Below, in pieces: positions 8,736-18,271 of a DNA stretch of 64,000 bases; positions within the stretch are counted from its first letter, which is position 1; each line of letters begins with the position of its first letter. Source of the stretch: Lachnospiraceae bacterium. Lineage in GTDB: Bacteria > Bacillota > Clostridia > Lachnospirales > Lachnospiraceae. Position numbers and translations under genes: made by a program. The stretch is taken from contig WRAQ01000001.1 of the NCBI GenBank assembly GCA_009780115.1, positions 184,121-248,120 of the forward strand, in the 5' to 3' direction. Below the pieces are notes generated by a model, which was given only the letters and a program-made list of their open reading frames with translations, was not told the origin of the DNA and made no database searches.

Positions 8736-9514
8736 CCAAATACCCTCCTGACATAATCCACCGTTTGCTTTATCAAATCAAGATTACCGGGATTTTTCAT
8801 TTCTATCGAAACATATTTTTGATAGTTTCCTGCTTTCAAAATTTGCTGTAACTCCTTGTGCAAATCACGTTCTTTTATTTCCGCTAAATATGGCTCACTG
8901 ATATGGACATGGTTAACTAAATCAAAATTATCGGAAATCATTTGTAAATCTTCCGAATTATGAATGATTGTCCCGATATCAATATTTACGGCCAGGCCGG
9001 GGATTTCTCGCGCAAAATTAAAGGCATCCAAGGTATCGTTTAAAAAATTAGTGTCATATATCGGCGGATTTGGCTCAATTGCAATAGTTGTGCCAAGATT
9101 TTTGGCATAATCAGCTATTTTTTTAAAAAAATCATAAGCAATCTCTAAATCGGCACCTTCCGGTTTGTTCCGGTTTTTAGGGCAGCCGAAAACAAGATTT
9201 TTGCAGCCGGTTATTACCGCAAATTTCGCCGCTTTCTTCGTATAATCAATTAATATTTGCCGTTCATCGTTAGAGCCGAAAATGTTTTCGCTTTTTCCAT
9301 ACCAGATTGATTGCATTGACGAAATAATTAAATCATATTTATTTTTCAGCATTTCGGCGAAAACTTTTGCTTCATCAAGATGTTCATAAGGGTTTTCTGG
9401 AAATATCCTCGTTGGTGCGATTTCAAGCCCCGCAAAACCTTGCTCCTTAAGAAAGGCATACATCTCATTATCTTGTTTGGCATCCCAGCCAATATTTGAA
9501 ATTGATAGTTTCAT
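8732..9514 (-). CDS. Sugar phosphate isomerase/epimerase (AP endonuclease 2-type TIM barrel)
   Basis: 260 aa, typical family length. Metal-ligand positions of the xylose-isomerase-like barrel are visible: IAIEPNPP, VNIDIGT, HVHISEP and VSIEMKNP supply the usual E/D/H/E set. Such proteins isomerise or epimerise sugars or inositol derivatives; here it sits between a GT2 and an NAD-dependent epimerase and probably works on a precursor for that part of the glycan. AGAGG precedes the ATG by 5 nt. Confidence 0.8.
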   Translation of the reverse strand: MKLSISNIGWDAKQDNEMYAFLKEQGFAGLEIAPTRIFPENPYEHLDEAKVFAEMLKNKYDLIISSMQSIWYGKSENIFGSNDERQILIDYTKKAAKFAVITGCKNLVFGCPKNRNKPEGADLEIAYDFFKKIADYAKNLGTTIAIEPNPPIYDTNFLNDTLDAFNFAREIPGLAVNIDIGTIIHNSEDLQMISDNFDLVNHVHISEPYLAEIKERDLHKELQQILKAGNYQKYVSIEMKNPGNLDLIKQTVDYVRRVFG

Positions 9515-9535
9515 ATAAACCTCTGTTTTCTGGCT

Positions 9536-9570
9536 ACGAATTGCTTCGTGCTATGCACTTTCGCAATTCT
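9536..9570. repeat. Intergenic hairpin
   Basis: ACGAATTGC...GCAATTCT arms with an inner TCGTGC/GCAC pairing form a stem of about 15 bp. It lies between the epimerase gene and the isomerase gene. The inner GCTATGCAC core also appears near 23470, next to another hairpin element. No T-run follows. Confidence 0.5.
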
Positions 9571-9599
9571 AAAAACATTCGAAATTCGCCCTATTCGAG

Positions 9600-10526
9600 C
9601 TATTTTCTCATGTTTTGGCGGGTCACAAAATCTTTCAGTTCCGAAAGCACCTGCCCGCGCCCGAAAATATATCCGTCTTTTCCGCCGAAAATATCGGCGT
9701 ATTTGGTGCGGAAATCGTAATTAAACGGCGGTTTGTCAAGTTCATTCACAAATTCTTTACCTAAAATATATTCATATACATCAGCAGCGGAAACCGGTTC
9801 AGTAGCCAAATGTAAGAGCGGGATATCATATTTTAAAACTATTTTGATATGTTCAAATAAATAGCTTAAATTATAGTATTGAAAAACGGAGCGGCTGTCC
9901 GTAAAATTAAGCGATGAAAACCCGCTTCGTTCGAATGCGGCTTTTAAAGATGGTTTGTTATCCTCCGAAACGTTAAGCTTGTAAAAACCATTAGCTTGTA
10001 AAGAATAACTTTCTTTTATTACCGGCCCTTTGCTTGCTAATTCATCATACTTTGCTTGGTTTAGCAAGACCGGAAAGTAATTTATCATATCATATATAAA
10101 ATTCTTCTTGATTCCTTCACCGAATAAAGCCGGCAGACGTATTACATGGCTATGGGGGATAAAATCACTGACAGTATTTTCCAAACTTAAGCGGTTAAGC
10201 CCATAGGCCGTCAAACGGCCGGTATCAATTATTGTATCTTCATCAGCATTAACGGGATTATCAAGGACAGCAATTGTTGAAATAAGAACCAAGGATTTAG
10301 GGTTAATTTTGCTGATATTAGTAGCTGCTGTTTCAATAACGGCCTTATCAGCATCAGGATTAGTATTCGCTAAAAACATTTCGGCCGGCACACCTGAATA
10401 AACAAGCAAATCAGGATGTGTGCCAAATGCTTCCGCGACATTTTTTGAATTGCACAACATATCAAAATCATACGAAGCAGAAAGGTTTCTCCCAACAAAA
10501 CCAGTACTTCCAACTAATATTACCAT
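9600..10526 (-). CDS. NAD-dependent epimerase/dehydratase (SDR)
   Basis: 308 aa. The N-terminus VILVGSTGFVGRNL carries the GxxGxxG nucleotide-binding turn of extended short-chain dehydrogenases, and AYGLNRLSLE gives the YxxxK-like site (Y-G-L-N-R, with Arg where Lys is usual). With that lysine replaced, classical SDR catalysis is in doubt. It probably modifies an NDP-sugar or acts with its isomerase neighbour. AAAGGGA lies 5 nt before the ATG. Confidence 0.75.
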   Translation of the reverse strand: MVILVGSTGFVGRNLSASYDFDMLCNSKNVAEAFGTHPDLLVYSGVPAEMFLANTNPDADKAVIETAATNISKINPKSLVLISTIAVLDNPVNADEDTIIDTGRLTAYGLNRLSLENTVSDFIPHSHVIRLPALFGEGIKKNFIYDMINYFPVLLNQAKYDELASKGPVIKESYSLQANGFYKLNVSEDNKPSLKAAFERSGFSSLNFTDSRSVFQYYNLSYLFEHIKIVLKYDIPLLHLATEPVSAADVYEYILGKEFVNELDKPPFNYDFRTKYADIFGGKDGYIFGRGQVLSELKDFVTRQNMRK

Positions 10527-10541
10527 CTCAATCCCTTTCCA

Positions 10542-10630
10542 GAAGAATGGCGTTTTCTGACATTCTTCCCAAACGAAGTATTAGATTTTTTTAGTCGGCG
10601 TTTTTTCCGGCTTAGAAAATCTCTTCGTTT
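10542..10630. repeat. Two-hairpin intergenic element, family R1 (copy a)
   Basis: First hairpin GAAGAATG...CATTCTTC, second hairpin AAACGAAG..AGATTTTTTTAG / CTTAGAAAATCTCTTCGTTT. The same two-part layout recurs at 23491 and 45811, and a diverged copy at 49983. The second hairpin abuts the stop codon of the GT2 gene (stop at 10632-10634). It looks like a short repetitive palindrome spread between genes. Confidence 0.65.
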
Positions 10631-10631
10631 T

Positions 10632-11630
10632 TTATAATCTTTCTATATTCCCAATAATATATTTGGTTTTCTTAAAAATGAGACTCACAATTAATGATAA
10701 ATATTTTATAACGATTGATAATATGCCGAATATTCCAAAAAAACCAACTGATAACATAAGCATTGTTGTTGTCCATCCGGCTACCGGGTTGCCGCTTAAA
10801 AAAATGGCCAGGGTATAAATACCCGAGATAACCGAAAAAAGAATCATCACTACTGTGAATACAAGTGATATCTTATAAGCTATGTTTGTAAAAATGATAA
10901 TACTGTCAAGCGCAAGGCCCTGCCGGTATGAGGGGTTTACCGTTGTGTTAGCACCAAATCGCTTATTTTGCGGTTTGAGTGCATTATCGTTGTTATGAAC
11001 AGCGCTAGCTGTGAGTAGCACCCTGTTTTCATACTTAAGGCCGCAGCTTGCATAAATTGCCTTACGATAAGGGATCGTAATACTCATTTGATTAATCCGG
11101 TTAATCGCCCGGCGGCTCAAAATCCGGAAACTTTCGGTTTTAATTTTATATTGGGCATATGAGTGTTTATTAAATAAGGAATAAAATAACCGGCTTGATT
11201 TCCGTACTTTGGCCTCCGATGATGCACCAACGATATCGCAACCGTTAATACAATGATTGTATATATTCATTATTTCGTTAATATCATAATCAATATAAAT
11301 ATTGTCAAACTCAAAAACAAAATCACCCGAGGCATAATCTACACCGGCTATCATCGAGCTTTCAAGGCCTTGGTAAAATCCGGTACTGATTAAGACCAGA
11401 ACACCTTCACCCATATTTTTTGCACAATCCCGGATAATTTCTACGCTCTTATCATCTGAACAATCATTAACACAAATAATTTCATATTTTTTGAAATGAC
11501 TGTTGAAAACAGTACACAATCTTTCAATAAATTCTTTAATAATTTGCTCATCATTATGAATATATAATACTGCCGACATAAAATTATTTTCTTTATTTTG
11601 CATTTTAACTCCCATTGATTCATCTTTCAT
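10632..11630 (-). CDS. GtrB-like membrane-anchored GT2
   Basis: 332 aa. An N-terminal GT2 domain (CVNDCSDDKS; FEFDNIYIDYD replaces the usual DxDxQ) is followed by two C-terminal membrane helices (about residues 240-268 and 275-310), the layout of GtrB/DPM1-like polyprenyl-phosphate glycosyltransferases. The DxD position is degenerate, so catalysis is less certain than for the homologues at 33040 and 50046. GGAG lies 8 nt before the ATG at 11630. Confidence 0.8.
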   Translation of the reverse strand: MKDESMGVKMQNKENNFMSAVLYIHNDEQIIKEFIERLCTVFNSHFKKYEIICVNDCSDDKSVEIIRDCAKNMGEGVLVLISTGFYQGLESSMIAGVDYASGDFVFEFDNIYIDYDINEIMNIYNHCINGCDIVGASSEAKVRKSSRLFYSLFNKHSYAQYKIKTESFRILSRRAINRINQMSITIPYRKAIYASCGLKYENRVLLTASAVHNNDNALKPQNKRFGANTTVNPSYRQGLALDSIIIFTNIAYKISLVFTVVMILFSVISGIYTLAIFLSGNPVAGWTTTMLMLSVGFFGIFGILSIVIKYLSLIVSLIFKKTKYIIGNIERL

Positions 11631-11659
11631 TTTTATCTCCAGTGCTGCAATATGCCCTT

Positions 11660-12775
11660 TTATACTAAAATTTTATCTAAATCAAAAACCGTATTTATCT
11701 TACCGGATAAAACTGTATAAAAATCAGGCCCTTTACTCATTTGCCTGATTACTGTCGGCCTTCCGTCATCAATTTCAGATGTTTTTAGGATTGCTTTCAG
11801 CGAAAATAATGATTCATAATAATCAAAAGCAAATTCATCACGTAAATATTTCCGGGCCAACTGTGACATATAGGGATAAGCGGTCGGCGGTTTGGCTTGA
11901 CAGTTGTTACAATTACTTAAAAAATCCGCCGAACAATCAATCATATCAGATTCTTGGCAGGGGAAAACGGGGCATTCATCATAACTTGTCTGATGAGGTG
12001 TAAATGAAACCGATGTAAGCGAATGATAACCGGTTTTCCCAAACGGCATAATCGAGAAAAAAGTACCATCCATCAGGGTAATCCCTAAGTCTTTAAAATT
12101 GTCCGAGACTTTGACAAGGATTATTTCGCATAGTTCATATTTGATATTAAAGGCCTTAAAACCGCTCAATTTATGCATTTGATTAATTGAAGCATAAGTG
12201 GAGTTAAGGACAAATTTGCTTTTAAAAATTTTATCATTTGCCGTGATAATATAGTACTGCCCATCGTTTTCGATTGCTTTAACTTCAGCTTTAAAACTAA
12301 GGGTGACATTAGGAAATTTGCCAATTTCTGCAACCAGCCAGTCCCGCAAAATAAGCGGGTCAAAAGCATATTCTTTGGTCAGAAATGCCCCTTCACACAT
12401 ACCCTTGTTAAAATATTGACTCTCATGAATCTGACGGTAATAGATACCGGAATCTTCGCAAAATTTGATAAACTGTTCGGCATTTGTCCAACTGAAATTG
12501 GATGAAATAGCATATATTTTTTCAAATTCGTCATTAATACAGAACCCAAATTCACTTACAAAGCGGTCAAAATAGTCTTTGGATTTAATTGCGGTTGAAA
12601 GAGAACGCGGATAATGATATCCCATATGCACACGGGCTTGATTGATATAGGAAGCACGCATAAACGGTTCCGCATCTTTTTCTAAAAGCAAAACCTGCTC
12701 ACCCCGGCGGCCGCAAAAATAAGCCGAATATAAACCATAAAAACCGCCGCCGATTATTATTTTGTCATATGTCAT
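11660..12775 (-). CDS. FAD-dependent oxidoreductase (DAO family)
   Basis: 371 aa. The N-terminus KIIIGGGFYGLYSA is the GxGxxG FAD-binding turn and LLLEKDAEP supplies the acidic end of the second strand. The conserved N-terminal FAD contact QARVHMGYHYPRS fits the DAO superfamily seen in surface glycan loci. The substrate is unknown; a lipid-linked or nucleotide sugar is likely from context. The gene start overlaps the upstream membrane protein gene by 4 bp. Confidence 0.75.
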   Translation of the reverse strand: MTYDKIIIGGGFYGLYSAYFCGRRGEQVLLLEKDAEPFMRASYINQARVHMGYHYPRSLSTAIKSKDYFDRFVSEFGFCINDEFEKIYAISSNFSWTNAEQFIKFCEDSGIYYRQIHESQYFNKGMCEGAFLTKEYAFDPLILRDWLVAEIGKFPNVTLSFKAEVKAIENDGQYYIITANDKIFKSKFVLNSTYASINQMHKLSGFKAFNIKYELCEIILVKVSDNFKDLGITLMDGTFFSIMPFGKTGYHSLTSVSFTPHQTSYDECPVFPCQESDMIDCSADFLSNCNNCQAKPPTAYPYMSQLARKYLRDEFAFDYYESLFSLKAILKTSEIDDGRPTVIRQMSKGPDFYTVLSGKINTVFDLDKILV

Positions 12776-14625
12776 TCCGGCACCTCATTTGTCTCAATTG
12801 AATCCCTCGAGGTTAAAATAAAAGCAAGCGGCAAAAATAACCCAATCAGGAAAACCGGCAACCCGTAGCGGTAATCAGTCCAGGCATTGGTTAAATATAA
12901 TGTACCAATATAAATAAATACCGGGAGAAAAACCAGACTCCAAATAAAACGCCGTTTAATTGTCAAAATCAAGATACATACTGCCATGAGCCCGGTCCAT
13001 AAACCATAGCGCCATATAAATACCGAAGGAAGGGGCAGCGAAGCCCCCATTGTATATTTGTGCATAATATTAGTTAAAAAATTGGGGCTTCGGTATATAT
13101 CCAATTCAGGTAAATCTGCCGGCCCCGCCGGCCGGGCTATCATATCAATGGGATGGCCGATAGTATTAACATAACCTTTTGCATCGATTACCCAATAAGC
13201 CCGCACGCGATATAGCATTGACCGCATCATTTTTGCCGGGTTACGGAAAAGGCTCTCCGTATACAGCGAAATAAATTCCGCCGTAGTTAACTCACCAACA
13301 ATATCTAAATCATATTCTAAATACCGTGTCCAATCAGGCTGAAAATTGGCTTTTGCATCAGGTTCATCAATTTGGGGTATCATCTGTTTTAATTTTGCAA
13401 GTGCCTGTTCAGAAAATTGGCCGCCTTGATAATAAGTCGAATGCAGGTCATGAATCCCGGCTATATATTTATGATAGACACTTTGTTCATGAACATATAC
13501 CCCAAGTGCATTATAACCGGGAAAGCGAATTATTAAAACTATGATAAGCGATATTATAACTGATATCAGCAGTTTCCACTGCTTTTTTATAATAAACAAA
13601 CCGGTTAAAATTGGAACCATAACAATATAAACCGGAAAAGAGTTTGCCCGCATAAAAAATACCAAAACCATGGATATACAAAGCTGGGTACCGAACGAAT
13701 ATAATTGCTTTTTCACTACCCTTTTATTGATAATAACTTCATCAATTATTCTTACTAAAACATAAGTGAACCAAAGCAGCGCCATACCATTAGCTAAATC
13801 TACCCAGACAACAATCGTATGAAGCCCAAGCGACGGGATTAACGGCAGAATAAAAGCAGCTAAGATAATATATTTAAAGCGCACCCCTTTTTGATTAAAG
13901 TACATCAGAATGGTTGCAAGCAATAACGAAAACAAAATAATTTGCGTAAACGCGACCCAAGCAATTTTCGGAATTAAACTTAGGACAATGTTTATTAAAA
14001 ATGAATATACCGGGGAACTTCCGGTATTATAGATACCACTTCTATAACCGCCAAGATAACTCCATGAATCGTCCGTTATAACTATCGGGGCAAAGGCTCT
14101 TTGCCAAATCATAAAAACCGAAAAACATATCACTAATAAAACCAGCCATTTTTTCCAATAATCATTTAGATAAGGGACACACACTTTATCCTTATATTCG
14201 ATAAATGAATCAACGAAATCCAGTAATGATTTTAAAACATAACTCGTCCAAACAAAACCAAGTAAAAAATAGATCATACTGATATATGGTGAAGCCATCG
14301 ATAATAATGAACTAAAATCTGCCTCGGGAATATAACCCTGATAATATGAAAGGTCAATCAAATACTGCGGTTTTGCTTCCAAAAATAAATCAAAGCCAAA
14401 AAAAGCAAGCGTTAAATAAGCACTAACAATAATGAAAATCAAAGCTTCATACCAACGCTTAAATTCAAACCGGATTTTCTTTAAATTAAATAAAACACCT
14501 AAGCATATTGCCGCTGCAAGAAATTTATTTAAAAATGCAACCGGGGTTAACAAAAATAACTGAATTGATAAAAGTATAAAGATAAATAAATGAAGTTTAT
14601 AGAATTTTCCGGGAATGGCAGCCAT
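12772..14625 (-). CDS. Polytopic membrane protein, possible GT-C glycosyltransferase
   Basis: 617 aa with about ten to eleven hydrophobic segments. After the third or fourth helix an extracytoplasmic loop contains ITDDSWSYLGGY, an acidic motif of the sort used by GT-C polyprenyl-phosphate-dependent transferases. It ends with a charged tail. I do not recognise a characterised homologue. It overlaps the oxidoreductase gene by 4 bp and has its own promoter 27 bp upstream, with GAGGAT before the ATG. Confidence 0.65.
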   Translation of the reverse strand: MAAIPGKFYKLHLFIFILLSIQLFLLTPVAFLNKFLAAAICLGVLFNLKKIRFEFKRWYEALIFIIVSAYLTLAFFGFDLFLEAKPQYLIDLSYYQGYIPEADFSSLLSMASPYISMIYFLLGFVWTSYVLKSLLDFVDSFIEYKDKVCVPYLNDYWKKWLVLLVICFSVFMIWQRAFAPIVITDDSWSYLGGYRSGIYNTGSSPVYSFLINIVLSLIPKIAWVAFTQIILFSLLLATILMYFNQKGVRFKYIILAAFILPLIPSLGLHTIVVWVDLANGMALLWFTYVLVRIIDEVIINKRVVKKQLYSFGTQLCISMVLVFFMRANSFPVYIVMVPILTGLFIIKKQWKLLISVIISLIIVLIIRFPGYNALGVYVHEQSVYHKYIAGIHDLHSTYYQGGQFSEQALAKLKQMIPQIDEPDAKANFQPDWTRYLEYDLDIVGELTTAEFISLYTESLFRNPAKMMRSMLYRVRAYWVIDAKGYVNTIGHPIDMIARPAGPADLPELDIYRSPNFLTNIMHKYTMGASLPLPSVFIWRYGLWTGLMAVCILILTIKRRFIWSLVFLPVFIYIGTLYLTNAWTDYRYGLPVFLIGLFLPLAFILTSRDSIETNEVPE

Positions 14626-14651
14626 TAATAATCCTCATGCAAATTTACTTT

Positions 14652-14680
14652 ATTGTAGCATGGTTATAAAAACATATCAA
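14652..14680 (-). promoter_or_regulatory. Sigma-A promoter for the 617-aa membrane protein gene
   Basis: On the minus strand TTGATA (14675-14680), 17 bp spacer, TACAAT (14652-14657). The ATG at 14625 leaves a leader of about 20 nt that includes a GAGGAT ribosome binding site, so this promoter gives an ordinary leadered mRNA. Confidence 0.7.
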
Positions 14681-14751
14681 GAATCTCGTTTCTCCTGAAG
14701 AACTGCCTAAGCAAAATAGGCTGGCGATCTCCGCTTATTCTACTAATAATA

Positions 14752-16194
14752 TCATTCGCCGCTATAATACTCATCCCATATATCTCTCGGGACTGCAATA
14801 ATATTCTCAACATCATAATAATTACGATAATATGAATTAATCCAATAACCGGGATCGCCGGTCATATCATTTTTGTGGACATTACTATAACGGTTGCTAA
14901 AGACTTCGCGATACTTAGGGACAATAGCTGTATCTTCATTATTTTTTTTCGCTTCGGTAATGATTGCAACCCGTTCATTCTCTTCACGGTTTATCCGGGC
15001 AAGATTCACCAGATTGGACTGGTAATCAAAAAATAACCATAAACTGATAACAGCAAAAATAATATAGCTATAAGCCTTATTTTTACGGTCACTTTGGTCA
15101 AACAATAAAACAAAGGCCCGTAAACAAGCAATAATCAAAAAGACACCGGCCCCAAAATAAGCCCGCGCTGTCACCTGCGGTATTAATATCAAAACAAAGC
15201 AGGTCGCAATCCCGGTAATAAAAAAAGGCAATACTTGCGTTACTACCTGATGCCATTTCTTCTTCACAACAACAGCGATAATAGTAACAATAATAAAGAT
15301 AACTAATAATTCAAAAAATAATTCATTTATCGTAACAAAGCATTTATATAAGCGCGAAAACAAACCAACAAAACCGGTATATTCCTCTTCAAAATATTCT
15401 AATCTATTATAAGCACCGGGTGACAAGAGTAAACCGGTAAAACCGCACAAAGCGCCTAACGGGGCGATGATCATCTCAGGCCGGATCCGGGCCGCCTTTC
15501 CAGCATTTGCAATCTTTGGGTCAGAGGTACATATTTGCCGGTTTGAAGAATGCAATTCTTTAAATCTTATAACGGTAAAAATAAGAATCAAAAGAATCGT
15601 ACCCCCGGAGGTATTTTCATTAGACCAGCCGGCCAAAACGGCAAGAAAAAATAAAGCCGGATAATTAACTGGTTTGTAATTAATCTCATCAGCTTTTAAT
15701 AAATAGCGGTAATAAGTGATAAAAGCCAGCATAACCGTCATCGGCCATAAATAACTCGCCGCCCCGGAGAGCCAAAGGATTGTATCGCCGAAATCAACCG
15801 CATAACGCCAGAAGAAGAAAAGGCTAAACAAAAAAAGGAAAGGGGTAAAGGGGGCATTGCGTTTTTTATCACCGAAAACCGCATTGATGTAAATTAAAAA
15901 TATCATTAGCACGAAAATTATGCTATTTATGATATTGAAAAGATTTGTATCCATATTGGCGGCTAAGTACGTATTAAAATGTCCGATAATACGGGGATTA
16001 TATTCAATATAAACATTAAACGCCATTTTCATCAAATCAAAAAGGGAATTATCCCCCTGAACTTGCAGTAAATAATTAAGGTCATCAGAATAATAAGGGG
16101 TAAAAAAATTATATAAGAAAATCATAATAAAGCTTAGGCAAATAGATGCTGAAAATAGTATCTTTCGTTTCAAATTAAATCTCCTTATTATCAA
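14752..16194 (-). CDS. DUF6056-like polytopic membrane protein
   Basis: 480 aa with about eleven hydrophobic helices. Features match the DUF6056 family of Firmicute glycan loci: YYSDDLNYL after the first helix, NPRIIGHF, ILWLSGAASYLWP and GWSNENTSGG. The acidic SDD motif and GT-C-like layout suggest a lipid-sugar dependent transferase at the outer face of the membrane, but no activity is established. It overlaps the upstream asparagine synthase gene by 20 bp. Confidence 0.75.
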   Translation of the reverse strand: MIIRRFNLKRKILFSASICLSFIMIFLYNFFTPYYSDDLNYLLQVQGDNSLFDLMKMAFNVYIEYNPRIIGHFNTYLAANMDTNLFNIINSIIFVLMIFLIYINAVFGDKKRNAPFTPFLFLFSLFFFWRYAVDFGDTILWLSGAASYLWPMTVMLAFITYYRYLLKADEINYKPVNYPALFFLAVLAGWSNENTSGGTILLILIFTVIRFKELHSSNRQICTSDPKIANAGKAARIRPEMIIAPLGALCGFTGLLLSPGAYNRLEYFEEEYTGFVGLFSRLYKCFVTINELFFELLVIFIIVTIIAVVVKKKWHQVVTQVLPFFITGIATCFVLILIPQVTARAYFGAGVFLIIACLRAFVLLFDQSDRKNKAYSYIIFAVISLWLFFDYQSNLVNLARINREENERVAIITEAKKNNEDTAIVPKYREVFSNRYSNVHKNDMTGDPGYWINSYYRNYYDVENIIAVPRDIWDEYYSGE

Positions 16195-18106
16195 TTATGT
16201 ACATATTATACCATTTTTGAAAAACAAAGAAAGACCACATTAATCCTGAATAATTGGCACCCGTCCCTGGCCCGCCATCTTCTGTTTTTAGGTAGTTATT
16301 AATCATCTTCGTCGTATAGTCTGAATTAAAAAGCCCCTGTTTCTGTAGAAATTCTTTGCTTGCCATGTCGGTTAATTGTTCGCGCAGCGGCCCCTTAAGC
16401 CATTTATCAAGCGGCACTGCAAAACCAACTTTAGGGCGGTCAAGTAAGTTAGCGGGGATATAATCGTAAGCAATATCTTTAAGGATTCTTTTTTTATTGC
16501 CATTTTTGTATTTAAAGCTGTGATTAAGGCGGAATGAGTATTCAATTATCTCTTTGTCCATAAAAGGATAACGGGTTTCAAGTGAGTATTTCATTGAAGC
16601 ACGATCCATCTTCGTAAAAGTATCATTAGGGATGTATGTTTCCATATCAAGAAGCATCCGCCGGATTTGCCAATTTTTCACCCGGTATCTGCTTTCAAAA
16701 GGATAATTTACGTCTAAAATGTCTATCTTGTCCGCTACCAAATCCGCATCAATCATCTTCCTCGCTAACGGTACATAGCTGCCTTCACCAAATTGAACTT
16801 TCGTCTCCGGGTTGCGGTTGGCACTAATTACCCGCATCTGGAAAGGAAGTTTTTGTTCAAGCTCAAATTGTCTGATTCCCGGAAGATTTAAGAGTCCGTG
16901 AATAAAACCGCCGGGGATATCTAATAACTGCGCTTGCTTTATCCTTTCATAAATATTGTAACCGCAAAATAATTCATCACCGCCATCACCGCATAAGGCA
17001 ACGTTTACATCACGGCGGGCAAGCCCGGAAGCCAGCATTGAAGGGATTTGTGAGGAGTCGGCAAATGGTTCATCATAATACTTGGGAATATCATTTACCA
17101 TTTTGAGCATATCATTCTCATCAATATATACTTCTGTATGTTTCGTACCTAGATAACCAGAAACGGCTTTAGCATATTTTGCTTCATTGTAATTTTCCTC
17201 ATGAAAGCCAATCGAAAAAGTTTTAACATCTTGGGAGGAAATCTCCGCCGTTATTGCGGTTACCAGCGATGAATCAAAACCGCCGCTTAAGAATGTGCCA
17301 AACGGGACATCACTAATCAGCCGTCTTGCAACCGCTTTTTTTAGTAACTCTTTAAGTTCAAAATGAGCTTGTGAATAATCATTAACCGGTTTCTTGCGTT
17401 CTTTATGATAAACATCCGCAATATCCCACCATTTCCTGATTTCATAGCTAAATGGTGCTTCTCCATGTAAGCCCATCTTAAGCAGCGCCCCCGGCGGAAG
17501 CTTAAAAACGCCGGAAAAAATACTGTCAGGATGGCAAATGTATTGATGAAACAGGTAACGTGAGAGAACATCTTTTCTAATCTTTTTCCCAAACCCCGGA
17601 CGGACAATTAATGGTTTCAACTCGGAAGCAAAATAAATATTACCATTTTCAATTTGATAATAAAGTGGTTTACTGCCGATATGGTCGCGGACAAGGTAGA
17701 AAACATCTTCTTTTTTGTCAAACAACGCAATTGCAAATGAGCCATTAAAACGATAAATACAGTCAATCCCCCATTTCAAGTAAGCAGCAATGATAACTTC
17801 GGTATCACTGTTTGATATAAACGGGTAATCAGTTAACTCATTTTTTAGTTCCGGGAAATTGAATATTTCACCGTTAAAAACAACCATGATACGTTCATCG
17901 GTTGAATACATTGGCTGACGGGCCGAATCAGAAAAATCAATGATTTTTAGACGGCGACAGGCAAAACCTAAATGATAATCTTGTTTAAGAGGTATAATCC
18001 GGGCCCCGCTATCATCAGGGCCGCGGTGAAGCATAGTATCATTCATAATATTTAATTCATCTAAAGTAATCTTTTCTCGTGTTATGAAACCACAGATACC
18101 GCACAT
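16175..18106 (-). CDS. asnB: Asparagine synthase (glutamine-hydrolysing) family amidotransferase
   Basis: 643 aa from the ATG at 18106, so that Cys2 of MCGICGF becomes the N-terminal glutaminase nucleophile; AAAAGGAAA precedes it. HRGPDDSG, VFNGEIFN and the synthetase PP-loop SGGFDSS are present, so both half-reactions should work, unlike the paralogue at 2484-4226. In a glycan locus the likely role is amidation of a sugar carboxylate rather than asparagine supply. It has a promoter at 18147. Confidence 0.85.
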   Translation of the reverse strand: MCGICGFITREKITLDELNIMNDTMLHRGPDDSGARIIPLKQDYHLGFACRRLKIIDFSDSARQPMYSTDERIMVVFNGEIFNFPELKNELTDYPFISNSDTEVIIAAYLKWGIDCIYRFNGSFAIALFDKKEDVFYLVRDHIGSKPLYYQIENGNIYFASELKPLIVRPGFGKKIRKDVLSRYLFHQYICHPDSIFSGVFKLPPGALLKMGLHGEAPFSYEIRKWWDIADVYHKERKKPVNDYSQAHFELKELLKKAVARRLISDVPFGTFLSGGFDSSLVTAITAEISSQDVKTFSIGFHEENYNEAKYAKAVSGYLGTKHTEVYIDENDMLKMVNDIPKYYDEPFADSSQIPSMLASGLARRDVNVALCGDGGDELFCGYNIYERIKQAQLLDIPGGFIHGLLNLPGIRQFELEQKLPFQMRVISANRNPETKVQFGEGSYVPLARKMIDADLVADKIDILDVNYPFESRYRVKNWQIRRMLLDMETYIPNDTFTKMDRASMKYSLETRYPFMDKEIIEYSFRLNHSFKYKNGNKKRILKDIAYDYIPANLLDRPKVGFAVPLDKWLKGPLREQLTDMASKEFLQKQGLFNSDYTTKMINNYLKTEDGGPGTGANYSGLMWSFFVFQKWYNMYIIDNKEI

Positions 18107-18146
18107 GTTTGTTTTCCTTTTCATTGCCGAAGTTATTTCTTCATTA

Positions 18147-18176
18147 ATTATATAATCAAATCAGTAATACCGTCAA
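18147..18176 (-). promoter_or_regulatory. Sigma-A promoter for the full-length asparagine synthase gene
   Basis: On the minus strand TTGACG (18171-18176), 18 bp spacer, TATAAT (18147-18152), with a leader of about 35 nt before the ATG at 18106. It is divergent from the plus-strand promoter at 18217. Confidence 0.7.
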
Positions 18177-18216
18177 CTTTTTAGTAAATCACCGGAGGTC
18201 GTGCGATAAAAAGGGA

Positions 18217-18245
18217 TAGCAAAATACAGTATAAATTGATATAAT
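18217..18245 (+). promoter_or_regulatory. Promoter for the formyltransferase-like gene
   Basis: A perfect TATAAT (18240-18245) with a weak -35 (TAGCAA, 18217-18222) at 17 bp. The start codon at 18272 leaves a short leader with GGAGG. Confidence 0.5.
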
Positions 18246-18271
18246 GAATTGCAAGCATGATGGAGGAAAAA